A DNA stretch of 64,000 nt from a virus: positions 213,445 through 277,444 of the IMG/VR virus record IMGVR_UViG_3300034072_002211. One strand, given 5' to 3'. A program made the position numbers and the translations under genes. Of the stretch, positions 50,288 to 58,860 are shown one piece after another. The notes under the pieces are model-generated. The model had not been told where the DNA came from. It made no database searches and saw nothing but the letters and a program-made list of their open reading frames with translations. Each line of letters starts with the position of its first letter. Position 1 is the first letter of the stretch.

Positions 50288-50830
50288 GCTACTATTTATG
50301 CTGATAGGTTTAGAGCTCCTGGAGCCGAAACCCCAGGAGCTCAACCAGTTGACCGAAGTCTCTTGGTATTAGAGTAGGTTTCCAGCATAGGTCCAAAGAC
50401 CACTAAGTTGGTTCCTTGCTCTAACGTCGGTTTAGGGGATAGCTAACCGAAATCAACTATCCCCAACCGACAACAAGCCGAAGCCTGCTGTGGTCTCTGT
50501 GCCAGTGTCTGGAGGTTAGCCGAAGCCACACCATCGCAGTCTTTACACAAAGCCGGTTCTGGGACCCTAGTAGGCCGAAGCTTTCCAGGGTCCCAACCGA
50601 GCAAACCGAAGTTTGCTGGCTTTTGTGTAGGGTTCTGCTGTTGCTATGATCGGGCCCGAAAGCCGTCTCAGGGAGTTCAGCAGTCCTTTCACAAAACTCG
50701 GGTTTAGACCAGCTGGGTGTTCATCCGAAGATTACTAGCGCCAGCTGGTCAACCGATGAAAACCGAAGTCTTCATGGTCTCGAAAGTGTTTTGCCGCTGA
50801 GAACAAAACCGAAGTTCTGCGTCATCATTA
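50288..50830 (-). ncRNA. four-module RNA with repeated cUUCGg hairpins
   Basis: The sequence CCGAA recurs about ten times; on the minus strand most copies are UUCG tetraloops. Four modules share one plan: a short UUCG hairpin, then CGGUU, a longer stem-loop (GGGACCCU/AGGGUCCC, GGGGAUAG/CUAUCCCC, GACCAGCUGG/CCAGCUGGUC, AGCUCCUGG/CCAGGAGCU), then AACCG. At least two modules are further closed by long-range pairing, e.g. CTACACAAAAGCC with GGCTTTGTGTAAAG and CAGAGACCAC with GTGGTCTTTG. Stem sequences differ while pairing is kept. Confidence 0.7.
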
Positions 50831-50933
50831 GCATCTGCGCTTCCGATGCTCGCTATGTATGTGACCCGTCCGTGCCGCGCAAGAACTTTTTACAGGACAA
50901 TTACGATTTTGTGTGAATAAGATTGTGGATAAC

Positions 50934-51284
50934 TTAGGACGGATCCGTGAAGACCCAGCCTGACTGGCTTGCTCTCTCGACGAGCATTTCGGAGAATCGC
51001 TCCATGACCTCATCTCCGTCCATGTTACAAGGCCAGTGGGCATCAGCATATTCCAGCCCGATAGCATCCATGAGATAGCCGCGCTCATATGTGTCGAGCG
51101 AGGGCGGACCCCATTTGAGAATCAGCGAGCCGCTATAGCCGGTAATGAGAAGACGCATCAGCCGAGGATGCTTCATAATGATCGCTGCGAGCAACGCTCG
51201 ATTGGGCGCGATCAATCCACGCTCTTTGAGGGTGTTGTCACACACCTCCAGGTGCTGGGCGCTCAACGTGGATAATCGCGGCAT
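50934..51284 (-). CDS. unknown protein
   Basis: 116 residues with a helical, hydrophobic middle (LLAAIIMKHPRLMRLLITGY). Promoter TTGACA-16-TACCAC at 51316-51343. Confidence 0.65.
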   Translation of the reverse strand: MPRLSTLSAQHLEVCDNTLKERGLIAPNRALLAAIIMKHPRLMRLLITGYSGSLILKWGPPSLDTYERGYLMDAIGLEYADAHWPCNMDGDEVMERFSEMLVERASQSGWVFTDPS

Positions 51285-51354
51285 CCCTGTTACCTTTTCC
51301 AGTTATTCACAGTTTGTGGTAACATAGGTGGAGAGGCTGTCAACCAGGAATGTC

Positions 51355-51602
51355 GTCCGGGGCAGGTTGCCCTACCGGCGGCATGGACGGCCATCCTTCC
51401 ACCCCCTCGCGGGCCGGACGTGCTCCCCCGCCGACCCGGGTCGCAAGCGTAATCGGCGGGTTAGATGCTATCTGCTAGAAACCACCGCAACAAAATATGC
51501 GTAAAACCACGTAGCGCGCTCGCAAGGAAACGACCCCGACTTTTTTATCGTCGGGGTCGCCTCTGCAATGGTTCGTTGCTATCTCAGGGAGGTCGGATAG
51601 CA
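51355..51602 (-). ncRNA. candidate small structured RNA
   Basis: Transcribed from promoter 51609-51637 with no reading frame. Contains GACCCCGAC / GTCGGGGTC hairpin with an A-rich loop, a CCCGCCGA / TCGGCGGG hairpin and CGTCCGG/CCGGACG closing pair. Confidence 0.45.
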
Positions 51603-51608
51603 GAAGTG

Positions 51609-51637
51609 CTATTAAGCGTGACGCGCTTTAGCGTCAA
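51609..51637 (-). promoter_or_regulatory. promoter for the 51.4-51.6 kb RNA
   Basis: TTGACG, 17-nt spacer, TAATAG. Confidence 0.7.
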
Positions 51638-51641
51638 GCGT

Positions 51642-52061
51642 TCACTTCTTGAAATCTGTCCCCGTCCGGCACCCGCGCTGGCCGCCCTTACCGTCAGGGC
51701 GAGGAATGAACACCAGTGCCATGCCGGTCTTATATGAGGAGTCTTCCTTTTCGAGGAACTCACAGCCCGTGGCCTTGTCCCTGTAGATGTAGACTCCGGC
51801 GTCTGCCTCGGACCCCACGACCTCGAAAGGATAGCTGGCTCGTTCTGCTGCTTCGTCAGCCGCCTGCTGGTTCATCATATCCGATGAACTCTGGTCGAGC
51901 TCTTCCTCGGTCATGTTGCCCGTCGGTGACTGGGCGTTGCCCAGCAGCTCTACCTCTTCCTGAGGCAAGAGGGTAGCTTGATCGATCGGCTGGACCGGGT
52001 CGGGTTGCTTGTTACAAGCCGCCAGAGCTACCAGGCCAGCGAGAACAACGATCTTCTTCAT
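51642..52061 (-). CDS. lipoprotein
   Basis: 139 residues. Signal peptide with lipobox (MKKIVVLAGLVALAAC, cysteine at residue 16) and a C-terminal domain with GVYIYRDKATGCEFLEKE, DUF6440-like. Probably outer-membrane anchored; role unknown. Confidence 0.75.
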   Translation of the reverse strand: MKKIVVLAGLVALAACNKQPDPVQPIDQATLLPQEEVELLGNAQSPTGNMTEEELDQSSSDMMNQQAADEAAERASYPFEVVGSEADAGVYIYRDKATGCEFLEKEDSSYKTGMALVFIPRPDGKGGQRGCRTGTDFKK

Positions 52062-52070
52062 GGATCCTCC

Positions 52071-52433
52071 TTAGCCCCGCGGAACAGAGAACGTGATCTC
52101 CAGGCGGGTGCTGGGATCCTCGCAATAGGCTTCATAGTAGGTCTCGGTGTCCACGTAGGACATCACAGCCTCGCCAGCTTCCAAGACGAGCTTGATGCCC
52201 ATGAGCTTCTTCATGTCTTCGCGGTTGAGCGTCGACACGGTGAAGGTCACCTGCGAGGTGCCTACTGACGATGTTTGGATGTAGAGTTCGAGGCGTTCCG
52301 AGAGGTAACGCTTCTGCGCTTCAGCTTGAGTTTGCGGGCGGCGCAGATACATGGAACCGTTGGGCTTCTTAGCCTGCTCCTCGGTCCACTTCGCAAGCCA
52401 CTCCACGGTGGCCTTTGCCATATTGATTTTCAT
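52071..52433 (-). CDS. unknown protein
   Basis: 120 residues from ATG 52433 (AAGGAGGCGTTG). Strand-rich C-terminus (VTFTVSTLNREDM). Promoter TTGACA-16-TAGATC at 52455-52482. Confidence 0.65.
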   Translation of the reverse strand: MKINMAKATVEWLAKWTEEQAKKPNGSMYLRRPQTQAEAQKRYLSERLELYIQTSSVGTSQVTFTVSTLNREDMKKLMGIKLVLEAGEAVMSYVDTETYYEAYCEDPSTRLEITFSVPRG

Positions 52434-52486
52434 CAACGCCTCCTTTCGCACCTGGATCTAACACCAGGTGAGGAGGTGTCAACCGC

Positions 52487-52861
52487 TTATACGAAGCGAG
52501 CCCGCTGAAGCAGCAAGGCCGTGAGTTCGGCCATATTGGCCACGCCCATCTTGCGATAGATTTTGCTGATGTGGACACGAACAGTGGATATCTGGGTGCC
52601 AGTTGCCTCGCTGATCTTGTCAGCGGTGTTACCATCCACAAGCAGGTTCAAGACCCGATACTCGGCAGGGCTGAGCTTGAATTCACCTTTGACCCACTCC
52701 AGGTCATATGGCTTATCGAAAACAACCAGGACCTCTTTGAGTAGGTCTTTGGTTTCGCGGTCAGGTGCCACCTTTATGAAGGAGGCAACTCTGTCTCGGA
52801 TCCCTGCCATATGCGGAACCTCAGCCGGAGCCATCGATGCCATTTCAACCTTCATGATCAT
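52487..52861 (-). CDS. LuxR/GerE-type transcriptional regulator
   Basis: 125 residues. C-terminal LSPAEYRVLNLLVDGNTADKISEATGTQISTVRVHISKIYRKMGV is a typical LuxR HTH; the short N-terminus lacks a receiver or ligand domain. Promoter TTGACA-17 with AATATG. Confidence 0.78.
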   Translation of the reverse strand: MIMKVEMASMAPAEVPHMAGIRDRVASFIKVAPDRETKDLLKEVLVVFDKPYDLEWVKGEFKLSPAEYRVLNLLVDGNTADKISEATGTQISTVRVHISKIYRKMGVANMAELTALLLQRARFV

Positions 52862-52938
52862 TATCAATTGTTCATATTGAACAGTTTGGTCACCTTGTCA
52901 AACAGAATTTCAATTTAATCCGTTAGTTTGACGCAGAA

Positions 52939-53958
52939 TTACCAATTACAAGCGATTGCCCATCGCCTGTCATGCAGGATTTTGTTAAGGTCGTGACCAA
53001 AGTCCAGTGCGGTTGCTTCCATTCTCTTGGCTTCTTCTCCTGTCGCAACTCGCCCAGCACTTGCCATAGCCCGGTGACAAAAGCCGATTATCTCACTGTG
53101 ACGCTTGACGAATTCCTCGATTCTGAACTTGGCCCACCATTGCTCGCTATGGAAATATCGCTCAGGGATCCAAGTAGAGATATAAACCGTTGTGGCCCCT
53201 GGCTTGCCATTGAACTCAGAGGACGTTAGCGATTCATATGGCGACTGCTCTACCTTGGTTTCCTTGATGCCATCGACGAATCTGGCATTGTGGAAACCCC
53301 AACCATGCTGATTGACATGCGTTTCTGTGAAGCTCATCTTGGCCAATAGAGCGCCGCCAGAGAAGGGAATGAGCATATTGTGGCCCAGCTCATCGCCCAG
53401 ATAGTGGTGGGCGAGAGCAAACGTATTGGCGTATTGAAGCCACTCTTCGATGTTTTCCGAGAGGTAGCGCAGTGGTTCTCTGTTCACGAGACCACGTTGG
53501 ATCATGCGGTAGAGGGTGTGTTCGTTGACCACCACAAAGCTGCTGAGCCAATCAGCGACGATCTTCTTTCGTCCTACCGTGACATTGGCATGCTTGAGAT
53601 CTAGGTAGTTCTCGCGCCGCTCAGCGATCTCGGGATTGTTGGGCTCGGTCATTGCCATGAGCACATGATCCCAGAAGAACATGGAATCTTGGATGGTGCT
53701 CGGACCATCCTCTTCGATGCGAACTTTTCCCGACGTGACTCCGAAACCGTTCAGCTTGTCTTGTAGCTGCGAAACCAGCTTACGTCGGGTGAGCTTTTGT
53801 TTGGTTTCGCCCAGCGAGCCCCTGGAATAATAGCCGCCACCCGGTGGGCGAATCAGATCTGCGAATGTCTTCTCGATGCGCTCAGGGCGCTTTTTACCAA
53901 GAAGACGCAGTTCCTCTTTGACGAGGCCCCACGCCAACTTGTCATACTCTTCGCGCAC
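52939..53958 (-). CDS. unknown large protein
   Basis: 339 residues from GTG 53958 (AGGAGATCGAACG). Contains an HHYLGDELGHN motif and aromatic-rich segments; no family recognised. Promoter TTGACA-16-TAAAGC at 53983-54010. Confidence 0.7.
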   Translation of the reverse strand: MREEYDKLAWGLVKEELRLLGKKRPERIEKTFADLIRPPGGGYYSRGSLGETKQKLTRRKLVSQLQDKLNGFGVTSGKVRIEEDGPSTIQDSMFFWDHVLMAMTEPNNPEIAERRENYLDLKHANVTVGRKKIVADWLSSFVVVNEHTLYRMIQRGLVNREPLRYLSENIEEWLQYANTFALAHHYLGDELGHNMLIPFSGGALLAKMSFTETHVNQHGWGFHNARFVDGIKETKVEQSPYESLTSSEFNGKPGATTVYISTWIPERYFHSEQWWAKFRIEEFVKRHSEIIGFCHRAMASAGRVATGEEAKRMEATALDFGHDLNKILHDRRWAIACNW

Positions 53959-54010
53959 CGTTCGATCTCCAATTGCGCTAAAGCTTTAGCACCAAGGAGA
54001 CCCCTGTCAA

Positions 54011-54868
54011 TCAGAACGAGAACGTCTTACCGATCATCCTGGATGCGAGGATTGCCATGCGCTCGTTGACGAGATCCTCGAGACTGGCAAGCATCTCATC
54101 CAAGCGTTCCAACGGAACCTTGCGCTTGGTGAGATCCTGATCAGCACCATAACCCCAGTCCATCTGAACCGCGGGATGGCGCTTAAAGTTCTTGGTGTGG
54201 CCGAGTTCCTCGATACCAGACTCCGACCACTTCTTCAGTCGGAAGCGACCAGTGTGGAGAAACTGCGCGAAGGCTTCAGCGAAAATGTCCAGCTCATTGG
54301 AGATCAGCTTGTCCCGCGCACTCTTCATCGTGAAAAGCCAGTTGGCCATGAAGCCAATGGTATAGCGGTTACCATCGAAGCAAGTGAAGGAACCGTCCTT
54401 GATATATTTGGCGCGGATGCTACCCTGATAGTGAACACCATAGGCCTCAGTCCAGACATCATCCAGGCCGGCGAACAACTCGAATTCAGGACCTTGGTTG
54501 CGAGGGAAGGTGGAATCAAAGGTGCCCACGGCATCCCCCGTGGCCATTGCGTGACTGAGCCGATGAAACATGATCCATGAGGTCATGGGGATCCAGTTCT
54601 TCTCAGTGGTCACGTTGTTACAGAGGACCAGATTGACCTTGTCCTCGTGAACAGGCTGCTCGGAAACCAGTGCCCTCATGTCCCTGAGAGCCCCTACGAG
54701 AACCGTGACGTTGAAGGGGTAAACAGAGCGCTCGAGGTTGCGACGAACCTTCTTCATGGCCTTCTGTGAGTCAAAGAACTCGAAGTCGCCGGGATGCCAG
54801 TTACCACCGGGGCGGCTACGTGCGCGCTCCTTGGGATCAATGATCTTAACTGACAAGCAGGACTTCAA
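54011..54868 (-). CDS. unknown large protein
   Basis: 285 residues from TTG 54868 (AGGAGATCGACT). MFHRLSHAM contains HxxxH, but no zinc-protease third ligand is clear. Promoter TTGACA-16-TAGAGC at 54893-54920. Possibly related in role to the neighbouring 339-residue protein. Confidence 0.65.
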   Translation of the reverse strand: MKSCLSVKIIDPKERARSRPGGNWHPGDFEFFDSQKAMKKVRRNLERSVYPFNVTVLVGALRDMRALVSEQPVHEDKVNLVLCNNVTTEKNWIPMTSWIMFHRLSHAMATGDAVGTFDSTFPRNQGPEFELFAGLDDVWTEAYGVHYQGSIRAKYIKDGSFTCFDGNRYTIGFMANWLFTMKSARDKLISNELDIFAEAFAQFLHTGRFRLKKWSESGIEELGHTKNFKRHPAVQMDWGYGADQDLTKRKVPLERLDEMLASLEDLVNERMAILASRMIGKTFSF

Positions 54869-54963
54869 AGTCGATCTCCTCTGGTTTCCTACGCTCTAAC
54901 ACCAGTTTGGTGTTTGTCAACCAGACACGGAGAAGCCCGGCCGTTTCCGACCGGGCTTCTTAG

Positions 54964-55037
54964 CATCGGGGGATGGACTCGAACCACCGCCTAGCGCAGC
55001 TTCACGCCGCACCGCTCTACCACTGAGCTACCCCGAT
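54964..55037 (-). tRNA. tRNA with non-canonical anticodon arm
   Basis: Acceptor ATCGGGG/CCCCGAT, D-arm GCTC...GAGC and T-arm GGTGG/CCATC are normal. The anticodon arm is GTGCGGC/GCTGCGC closing on GTGAA, so the 7-nt loop register is ambiguous (GUG, UGA or GAA). No encoded CCA. Confidence 0.65.
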
Positions 55038-55124
55038 ATATTCGGGTAGGGAACTTGCTGTCTTCCGACTCTGGGTCCCTACCCTAGAAAGTGCGTCGCT
55101 AGGCTTGCACAATCTCTGTGTCTG

Positions 55125-55153
55125 TTGATAGAGGGTTCTGGACCATCCGTCAA
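55125..55153 (-). promoter_or_regulatory. promoter for the 54.96-kb tRNA
   Basis: TTGACG, 17-nt spacer, TATCAA; about 85-nt leader to the tRNA. Confidence 0.65.
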
Positions 55154-55162
55154 CAACTATTT

Positions 55163-55852
55163 TCAGTCGTCGTTCGAAACGCCGACAAAGCGCAGGATGA
55201 AGAGGAACATATTCAGGAAGTCGAGGTAGAGGTTCAGAGCCCCCATGACCACGATACGTCCCTGAGTGTCACCGTCCAGGCGGGGCGTGTAGGCTTCCTT
55301 GAGCGTCTGCGTGTCCCACGCGGTCAGACCGGCGAAGATCAGGATACCCGCAATGCCGATGAACAGGTTCAGACCCGTGCTGGGAATGAAGATGTTCAGG
55401 ATCATGAGCGCCAGCAGACCGAACAGCGCGAACACCAGGAACGCACCGATGGGGCCGAGGTTACGCCGGGTCGTATAGCCGTAAAGCGAACAGCCTGCGA
55501 AGCCCACCGCGCTAGCCAGGAAGGCCATGAGGATGGAACCGCCGGTGTAGCGGCTCAGGATCACCGACAGACCGAGGCCCTCGATGACCACGAACGACCA
55601 GTAGAGAGTGTGGAGGGTGGCCAGCTTCATGCGCTCGACACCGAGGCTCATTGCGAGCACCAGACCAAGCGGCGAGAGCGCCACCAGCCAGAACAGGAGA
55701 CCACCCTGCTTGAGGGTATCGACCAGGCCGCTCGCAGTGGCGAACCACGCCGCGCCGGCGCTGACCAGGAGACCCGTGAGCATCAGATTGTAGATGCTCG
55801 TCATATAGTTGCGAAGACCCTGGTCATAGGTCTCGCCGCGAGTGAGTTCCAT
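55163..55852 (-). CDS. BAX inhibitor-1-like (TMBIM) membrane protein
   Basis: 229 residues with about seven membrane segments; N-terminal YDQGLRNYMTSIYNLM and C-terminal AWDTQTLKEAY...GALNLYLDFLNMF are Bax1-I family landmarks. Family members regulate ion leak or host cell death. Promoter TTGACA-17-TATCAT at 55886-55914. Confidence 0.85.
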   Translation of the reverse strand: MELTRGETYDQGLRNYMTSIYNLMLTGLLVSAGAAWFATASGLVDTLKQGGLLFWLVALSPLGLVLAMSLGVERMKLATLHTLYWSFVVIEGLGLSVILSRYTGGSILMAFLASAVGFAGCSLYGYTTRRNLGPIGAFLVFALFGLLALMILNIFIPSTGLNLFIGIAGILIFAGLTAWDTQTLKEAYTPRLDGDTQGRIVVMGALNLYLDFLNMFLFILRFVGVSNDD

Positions 55853-55910
55853 TTAGTGATTTACCTCCATAAGAACCATGTTGCCATGATAATGGAGGTT
55901 CACCTAACTG

Positions 55911-56294
55911 TCAACCTAGGTTGTTGAGCACCACGATAGCGGCCACGATCCAAGCGCCGTAGATCCAGTTGTTCCACTTCAACCGGCGTTCAATCCGGCT
56001 CCACTCGTTCAGGGAGTTCTGACAACGCTGGCTGTGGTCTAGGTCCTCGCCGCCTTTGATCGTATATTTGCCAGTTGCGCTATTGTAGCTCATGCTGAAC
56101 GATGGACGGCTGAAATGCTTGCGAGAATTCTCACGCGCGGCATTCTCACCATCGGTGTCGTAGCAGATGTTCATCATGATACGCATACCAAAATACATGA
56201 TCGTGCCGATACAGGCAAAGATCAGAACTTCTTGGCGGTCCATACCTTGGAGCCAACCCAGGGCTCCGACGAAGAGGAGGAAGATCACATACAT
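55911..56294 (-). CDS. multi-pass membrane protein
   Basis: 127 residues from ATG 56294; membrane segments near residues 2-15, 24-42 and 105-122 with a central soluble loop. Its ribosome site overlaps the tRNA-like element at 56313. Confidence 0.6.
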   Translation of the reverse strand: MYVIFLLFVGALGWLQGMDRQEVLIFACIGTIMYFGMRIMMNICYDTDGENAARENSRKHFSRPSFSMSYNSATGKYTIKGGEDLDHSQRCQNSLNEWSRIERRLKWNNWIYGAWIVAAIVVLNNLG

Positions 56295-56312
56295 CGATCT
56301 GGGATGAGTGCG

Positions 56313-56454
56313 ACGGGCAAGAGATCGTCTATGGATAGGAGCCTGCTGCTCTACCACCTGAGCTACCCGATCCAGCTTGCGGCCTTGACGGGGTGGGGAT
56401 CGAACCCACGACCTTCTGGTTAGTTAACCCACGGACTACGGCCCGTCGCACTCA
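56313..56454 (-). tRNA. permuted tRNA-like element (copy R0)
   Basis: 14-bp perfect closing stem TGAGTGCGACGGGC / GCCCGTCGCACTCA. Inside, the 3' half comes first (T-arm GTGGG/CCCAC), then the D-arm half (GCTCAGGTGGTAGAGC). Motif CGT-N9-GTTAAC after the left stem and CTTGC before the right stem match the other R copies. Acceptor pairing is imperfect (TGACGGG with two insertions), so this copy may be decayed. Confidence 0.5.
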
Positions 56455-56505
56455 CTATATGGCAGAACGGACGGCTTGTTGTCAAGCCGTCCGTTGAATG
56501 GACTC

Positions 56506-56568
56506 GAGAGCAAGTTGGTTAGCCTGGGGGTTCATCTTCAAAAGGATAACCCAAGCCATTCGGCTCTC
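56506..56568 (-). ncRNA. 63-nt R element without tRNA halves (copy R1)
   Basis: Closing stem GAGAGC / GCTCTC, then CGA-N-GGGTTATC and an AACTTGC 3' motif, as in the permuted-tRNA copies; the interior is only a short hairpin. Same length as R4 at 62226. Confidence 0.5.
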
Positions 56569-56573
56569 AAGTT

Positions 56574-56649
<76 letters not shown>

Positions 56650-56660
56650 GTTGTGCCACC

Positions 56661-56689
56661 CTCTTAGACGAGGGCTGGTGGGGCGTCAA
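56661..56689 (-). promoter_or_regulatory. tRNA-Lys promoter
   Basis: TTGACG, 17-nt spacer, TAAGAG. Confidence 0.7.
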
Positions 56690-56702
56690 CCGTTTTTCTT
56701 TG

Positions 56703-56785
56703 TAGGGGCGGAGAGATTCGAACTCTCAAAAACCACCGATTTTAAGCCGGCAGGGTGTTCCGGTTTCCCACTAGGTCACGCCCCC
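56703..56785 (-). tRNA. tRNA-Leu(UAA)
   Basis: Acceptor GGGGGCG/CGCCCCT, anticodon loop CTTAAAA in stem GCCGG/TCGGT, T-arm GAGAG/CTCTC. Variable arm short for a class II tRNA; CCA not encoded. Confidence 0.8.
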
Positions 56786-56788
56786 ATG

Positions 56789-57049
56789 TCAGTTAATGCA
56801 GAACCGCTTGGTTAAGCCGCGGTCCTCGAGGATCTCGACTTTGACGCCGCGATCCCGCATTCCCTGGATCATCCTGTCGAACTCATCGAACCGCTCCGAA
56901 ACAGCACGAGCCTTGAAGCAGTTGGGGCTCTCAGAATAAATTACCACGGGATGCAACTTCCTGCTTTGTTGTGCGTTCGTCAGCCCAATACGTGGTTTCA
57001 CGTAGTCGCGCAAGTCACTCGGATGAATTCTTTGGTTGTGCTTCCGCAA
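56789..57049 (-). CDS. unknown protein, start uncertain
   Basis: 86 residues from TTG 57049 overlapping the upstream gene by 35 nt; a GTG about 15 codons later (KPRIGLTNAQQ) is an alternative. Basic, no family. Confidence 0.5.
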   Translation of the reverse strand: MRKHNQRIHPSDLRDYVKPRIGLTNAQQSRKLHPVVIYSESPNCFKARAVSERFDEFDRMIQGMRDRGVKVEILEDRGLTKRFCIN

Positions 57050-57536
57050 TGACTTTGAGGAGCGCCTCTTCCATTAGCTGATTGAGCGTGATATCTCGAG
57101 CATGGGCCTGCTTGAACAGTTCAAGAAGAACATCATCTTCTAGATCCAACGGAATCTGGACCCGCTTATCGAAGTCCTCGTTCTTGAGCATCGCAACGCC
57201 CTTTTCCAGCAGGTCTTCAACAAGTTCCAGATCCACGTAGCTGAAGCCTTCCCAGGCTTCATCCTTGGCTACGTTGCGGCTCTCTGCTTCGTTGAAGATC
57301 GCATCCTTGTAATCAGGATTGATCCAACGGTAGGCATAGTCATGCTCAGAATCCAACTCGGTGGTCGCAGTGAGCTCGATGACTTCCTGAGTCTCGCGGT
57401 TGAAGACAATCTTCATAGCCGCAAAACCATTCACATAGCCAAGCACCTGGCCATTCTCATAAGAGCGCCACTGGTGCTCCCAAGCATCGTTGATCCGATA
57501 CTCGACGGCTTCCATGAACTGCTGAAGGATGCTCAC
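57015..57536 (-). CDS. phage protein with RHH-like C-terminus
   Basis: 173 residues from GTG 57536 (GAGG upstream). The C-terminal LDLEDDVLLELFKQAHARD then ITLNQLMEEALLKVIAE resembles a ribbon-helix-helix; the N-terminal half is unassigned. Promoter TTGACT-17-TAGTGA at 57573-57601. A DNA-binding regulator is likely. Confidence 0.65.
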   Translation of the reverse strand: MSILQQFMEAVEYRINDAWEHQWRSYENGQVLGYVNGFAAMKIVFNRETQEVIELTATTELDSEHDYAYRWINPDYKDAIFNEAESRNVAKDEAWEGFSYVDLELVEDLLEKGVAMLKNEDFDKRVQIPLDLEDDVLLELFKQAHARDITLNQLMEEALLKVIAEAQPKNSSE

Positions 57537-57544
57537 ACTAGACC

Positions 57545-58501
57545 TCACTCTTGGGTTCGATCTAGTCCGCTCTCACTAGACTGCCGCTCACCAGAAGTCA
57601 ACCTACTTTCTGCGAATGCGATATACTGGTCATCTACGTCAAAGCCCAAGTAGCTGAGACCCTCAGCTTGAGCAGCTACCGCACTCGTTCCAGTGCCAAT
57701 GAAAGGGTCCAAGAGGGTGCCTGAGACACCCGAGAACTTGATAGCGCGTCTGACTAGCTCAACAGGAAAAGTTGCCGGATGAGTGCCCCTCTGGGCGCCA
57801 CGATCAGCAATCGTTTCGTATGGGATATACCACACGTTTCCTGGGCAATGAAGGTCCTCTACGGGCTTGGCCTTTGCGAGCTTGCGCGCGAGTGCGTCCT
57901 CGAGTTCTTGCTTCTCAGCGGGGCTCGCTGACGCATCAAAGGCGCGCTTGTTCTCGAAGCCCATCTTCTTGATCAGCTTGCCGCGCCAACGAGAACTCTT
58001 ATCCAAGTTGCCCTTGTCTGCGTAGGGAACGCCAATCGCCGTCTTCTGACATGGGACGTTGCCAGTCTTCGTGAAGTGGAAGAGATGCTCCCACGTGGGG
58101 TTCGCGAACCGCTGACTGTTGATGGGCTTATAATGACCCAACTGGACATCGTCGATCGCAATACTCTTGACCCACGTGAAGTTGTTCTGGAGGATCATGT
58201 GCTTGCGCGCAACATTCGCGACATCCATGCCCACCCATGGGTCCACGTTGCTGTAACCCATATTGAGGAAGAAGTGCCCCTCGGGTTTCAACACACGAGC
58301 AATCTGCCCAAAGATATCAGAGAGCCAAGCCAAATAGGCTTCACGTGGTTGATTGTCCTCGTAGGCACCATACTTGATATCGAGGTTATAGGGCGGGCTG
58401 GTCACGCAAATGTCAATGGACTCTACGTCGAGTGCCTTCATGCCCGCGAGGCAGTCCTGGTGGATGATCTTGTTCACCAGATAATTATGCCTAGAAGTCA
58501 T
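57545..58501 (-). CDS. site-specific DNA methyltransferase, beta-class (N4-cytosine/N6-adenine)
   Basis: 318 residues. Motif IV TSPPYNL comes before motif I DPFIGTGTSAVAA, the beta-class order used by CcrM-like enzymes. Probably modifies phage DNA against host restriction or affects host methylation signals. ATG 58501 directly follows a tRNA terminator; no Shine-Dalgarno, so translation start is inferred from the N-terminus MTSRHNYLVNK. Confidence 0.85.
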   Translation of the reverse strand: MTSRHNYLVNKIIHQDCLAGMKALDVESIDICVTSPPYNLDIKYGAYEDNQPREAYLAWLSDIFGQIARVLKPEGHFFLNMGYSNVDPWVGMDVANVARKHMILQNNFTWVKSIAIDDVQLGHYKPINSQRFANPTWEHLFHFTKTGNVPCQKTAIGVPYADKGNLDKSSRWRGKLIKKMGFENKRAFDASASPAEKQELEDALARKLAKAKPVEDLHCPGNVWYIPYETIADRGAQRGTHPATFPVELVRRAIKFSGVSGTLLDPFIGTGTSAVAAQAEGLSYLGFDVDDQYIAFAESRLTSGERQSSESGLDRTQE

Positions 58502-58533
58502 GGAAAAAGCGGCACCAGCCGAAGCCAGTGCCA
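58502..58533 (-). terminator. Rho-independent terminator of the tRNA-Ser transcript
   Basis: Stem GGCACtGGC / GCtGGTGCC closed by UUCG, followed by GCTTTTTCC. Ends the Ser tRNA transcript just before the methyltransferase. Confidence 0.8.
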
Positions 58534-58535
58534 CT

Positions 58536-58623
58536 TGGAGGATAGCGGGGAACTCGAATCCCAGTCCCTTGCGGGACCCAACCCGTTTCCAGCGGGTGCC
58601 GCACCCCGTGCGGTTCACTATCC
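58536..58623 (-). tRNA. tRNA-Ser(GGA)
   Basis: Acceptor GGATAGT/GCTATCC, anticodon loop CTGGAAA, long variable arm with GTCCCGCAAGGGAC, encoded CCA. Confidence 0.88.
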
Positions 58624-58624
58624 A

Positions 58625-58715
58625 TGGAGGAAGGCTGCGGTCTCGATCCGCAAGCGGCTCATCACCGCTCCAACTGGTTTCGAATCAGTGCCAGGCCCCG
58701 CCTGGTTAACCTTCC
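58625..58715 (-). tRNA. tRNA-Ser(CGA)
   Basis: Acceptor GGAAGGT/GCCTTCC, loop TTCGAAA with A31-C39 mismatch, class II variable arm, CCA. One nt from the Ser(GGA) gene. Confidence 0.82.
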
Positions 58716-58720
58716 ATGTA

Positions 58721-58852
58721 TTTGCGAGCAAGTTAAGGACTGGATGTTTTCGGTGCTACCACTACACTACAGGCCAGTTTCCCGACCTGCTGGGACTCGA
58801 ACCCAGCCTCGCTTTTTTCAAGAAAGATAACCCAAACCATTCGGCTCGCAAA
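58721..58852 (-). tRNA. circularly permuted tRNA (copy R2)
   Basis: 9-bp closing stem TTTGCGAGC / GCTCGCAAA. Order on the minus strand: CGA-N-GGGTTATC, T-arm CTGGG/CCCAG, acceptor 3' CAGGTCG, 6 nt, acceptor 5' TGGCCTG, D-arm GTGT...GCAC, AACTTGC. The two acceptor strands pair fully. Isotype not resolved. Confidence 0.6.
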
Positions 58853-58860
58853 TCTATTTA

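Noticed and set aside
50288-50830. CRISPR-like array suggested by the recurring CCGAA motif
   Set aside because: Copies are short loop sequences inside different stems, not identical 25-40 nt repeats with regular spacers.
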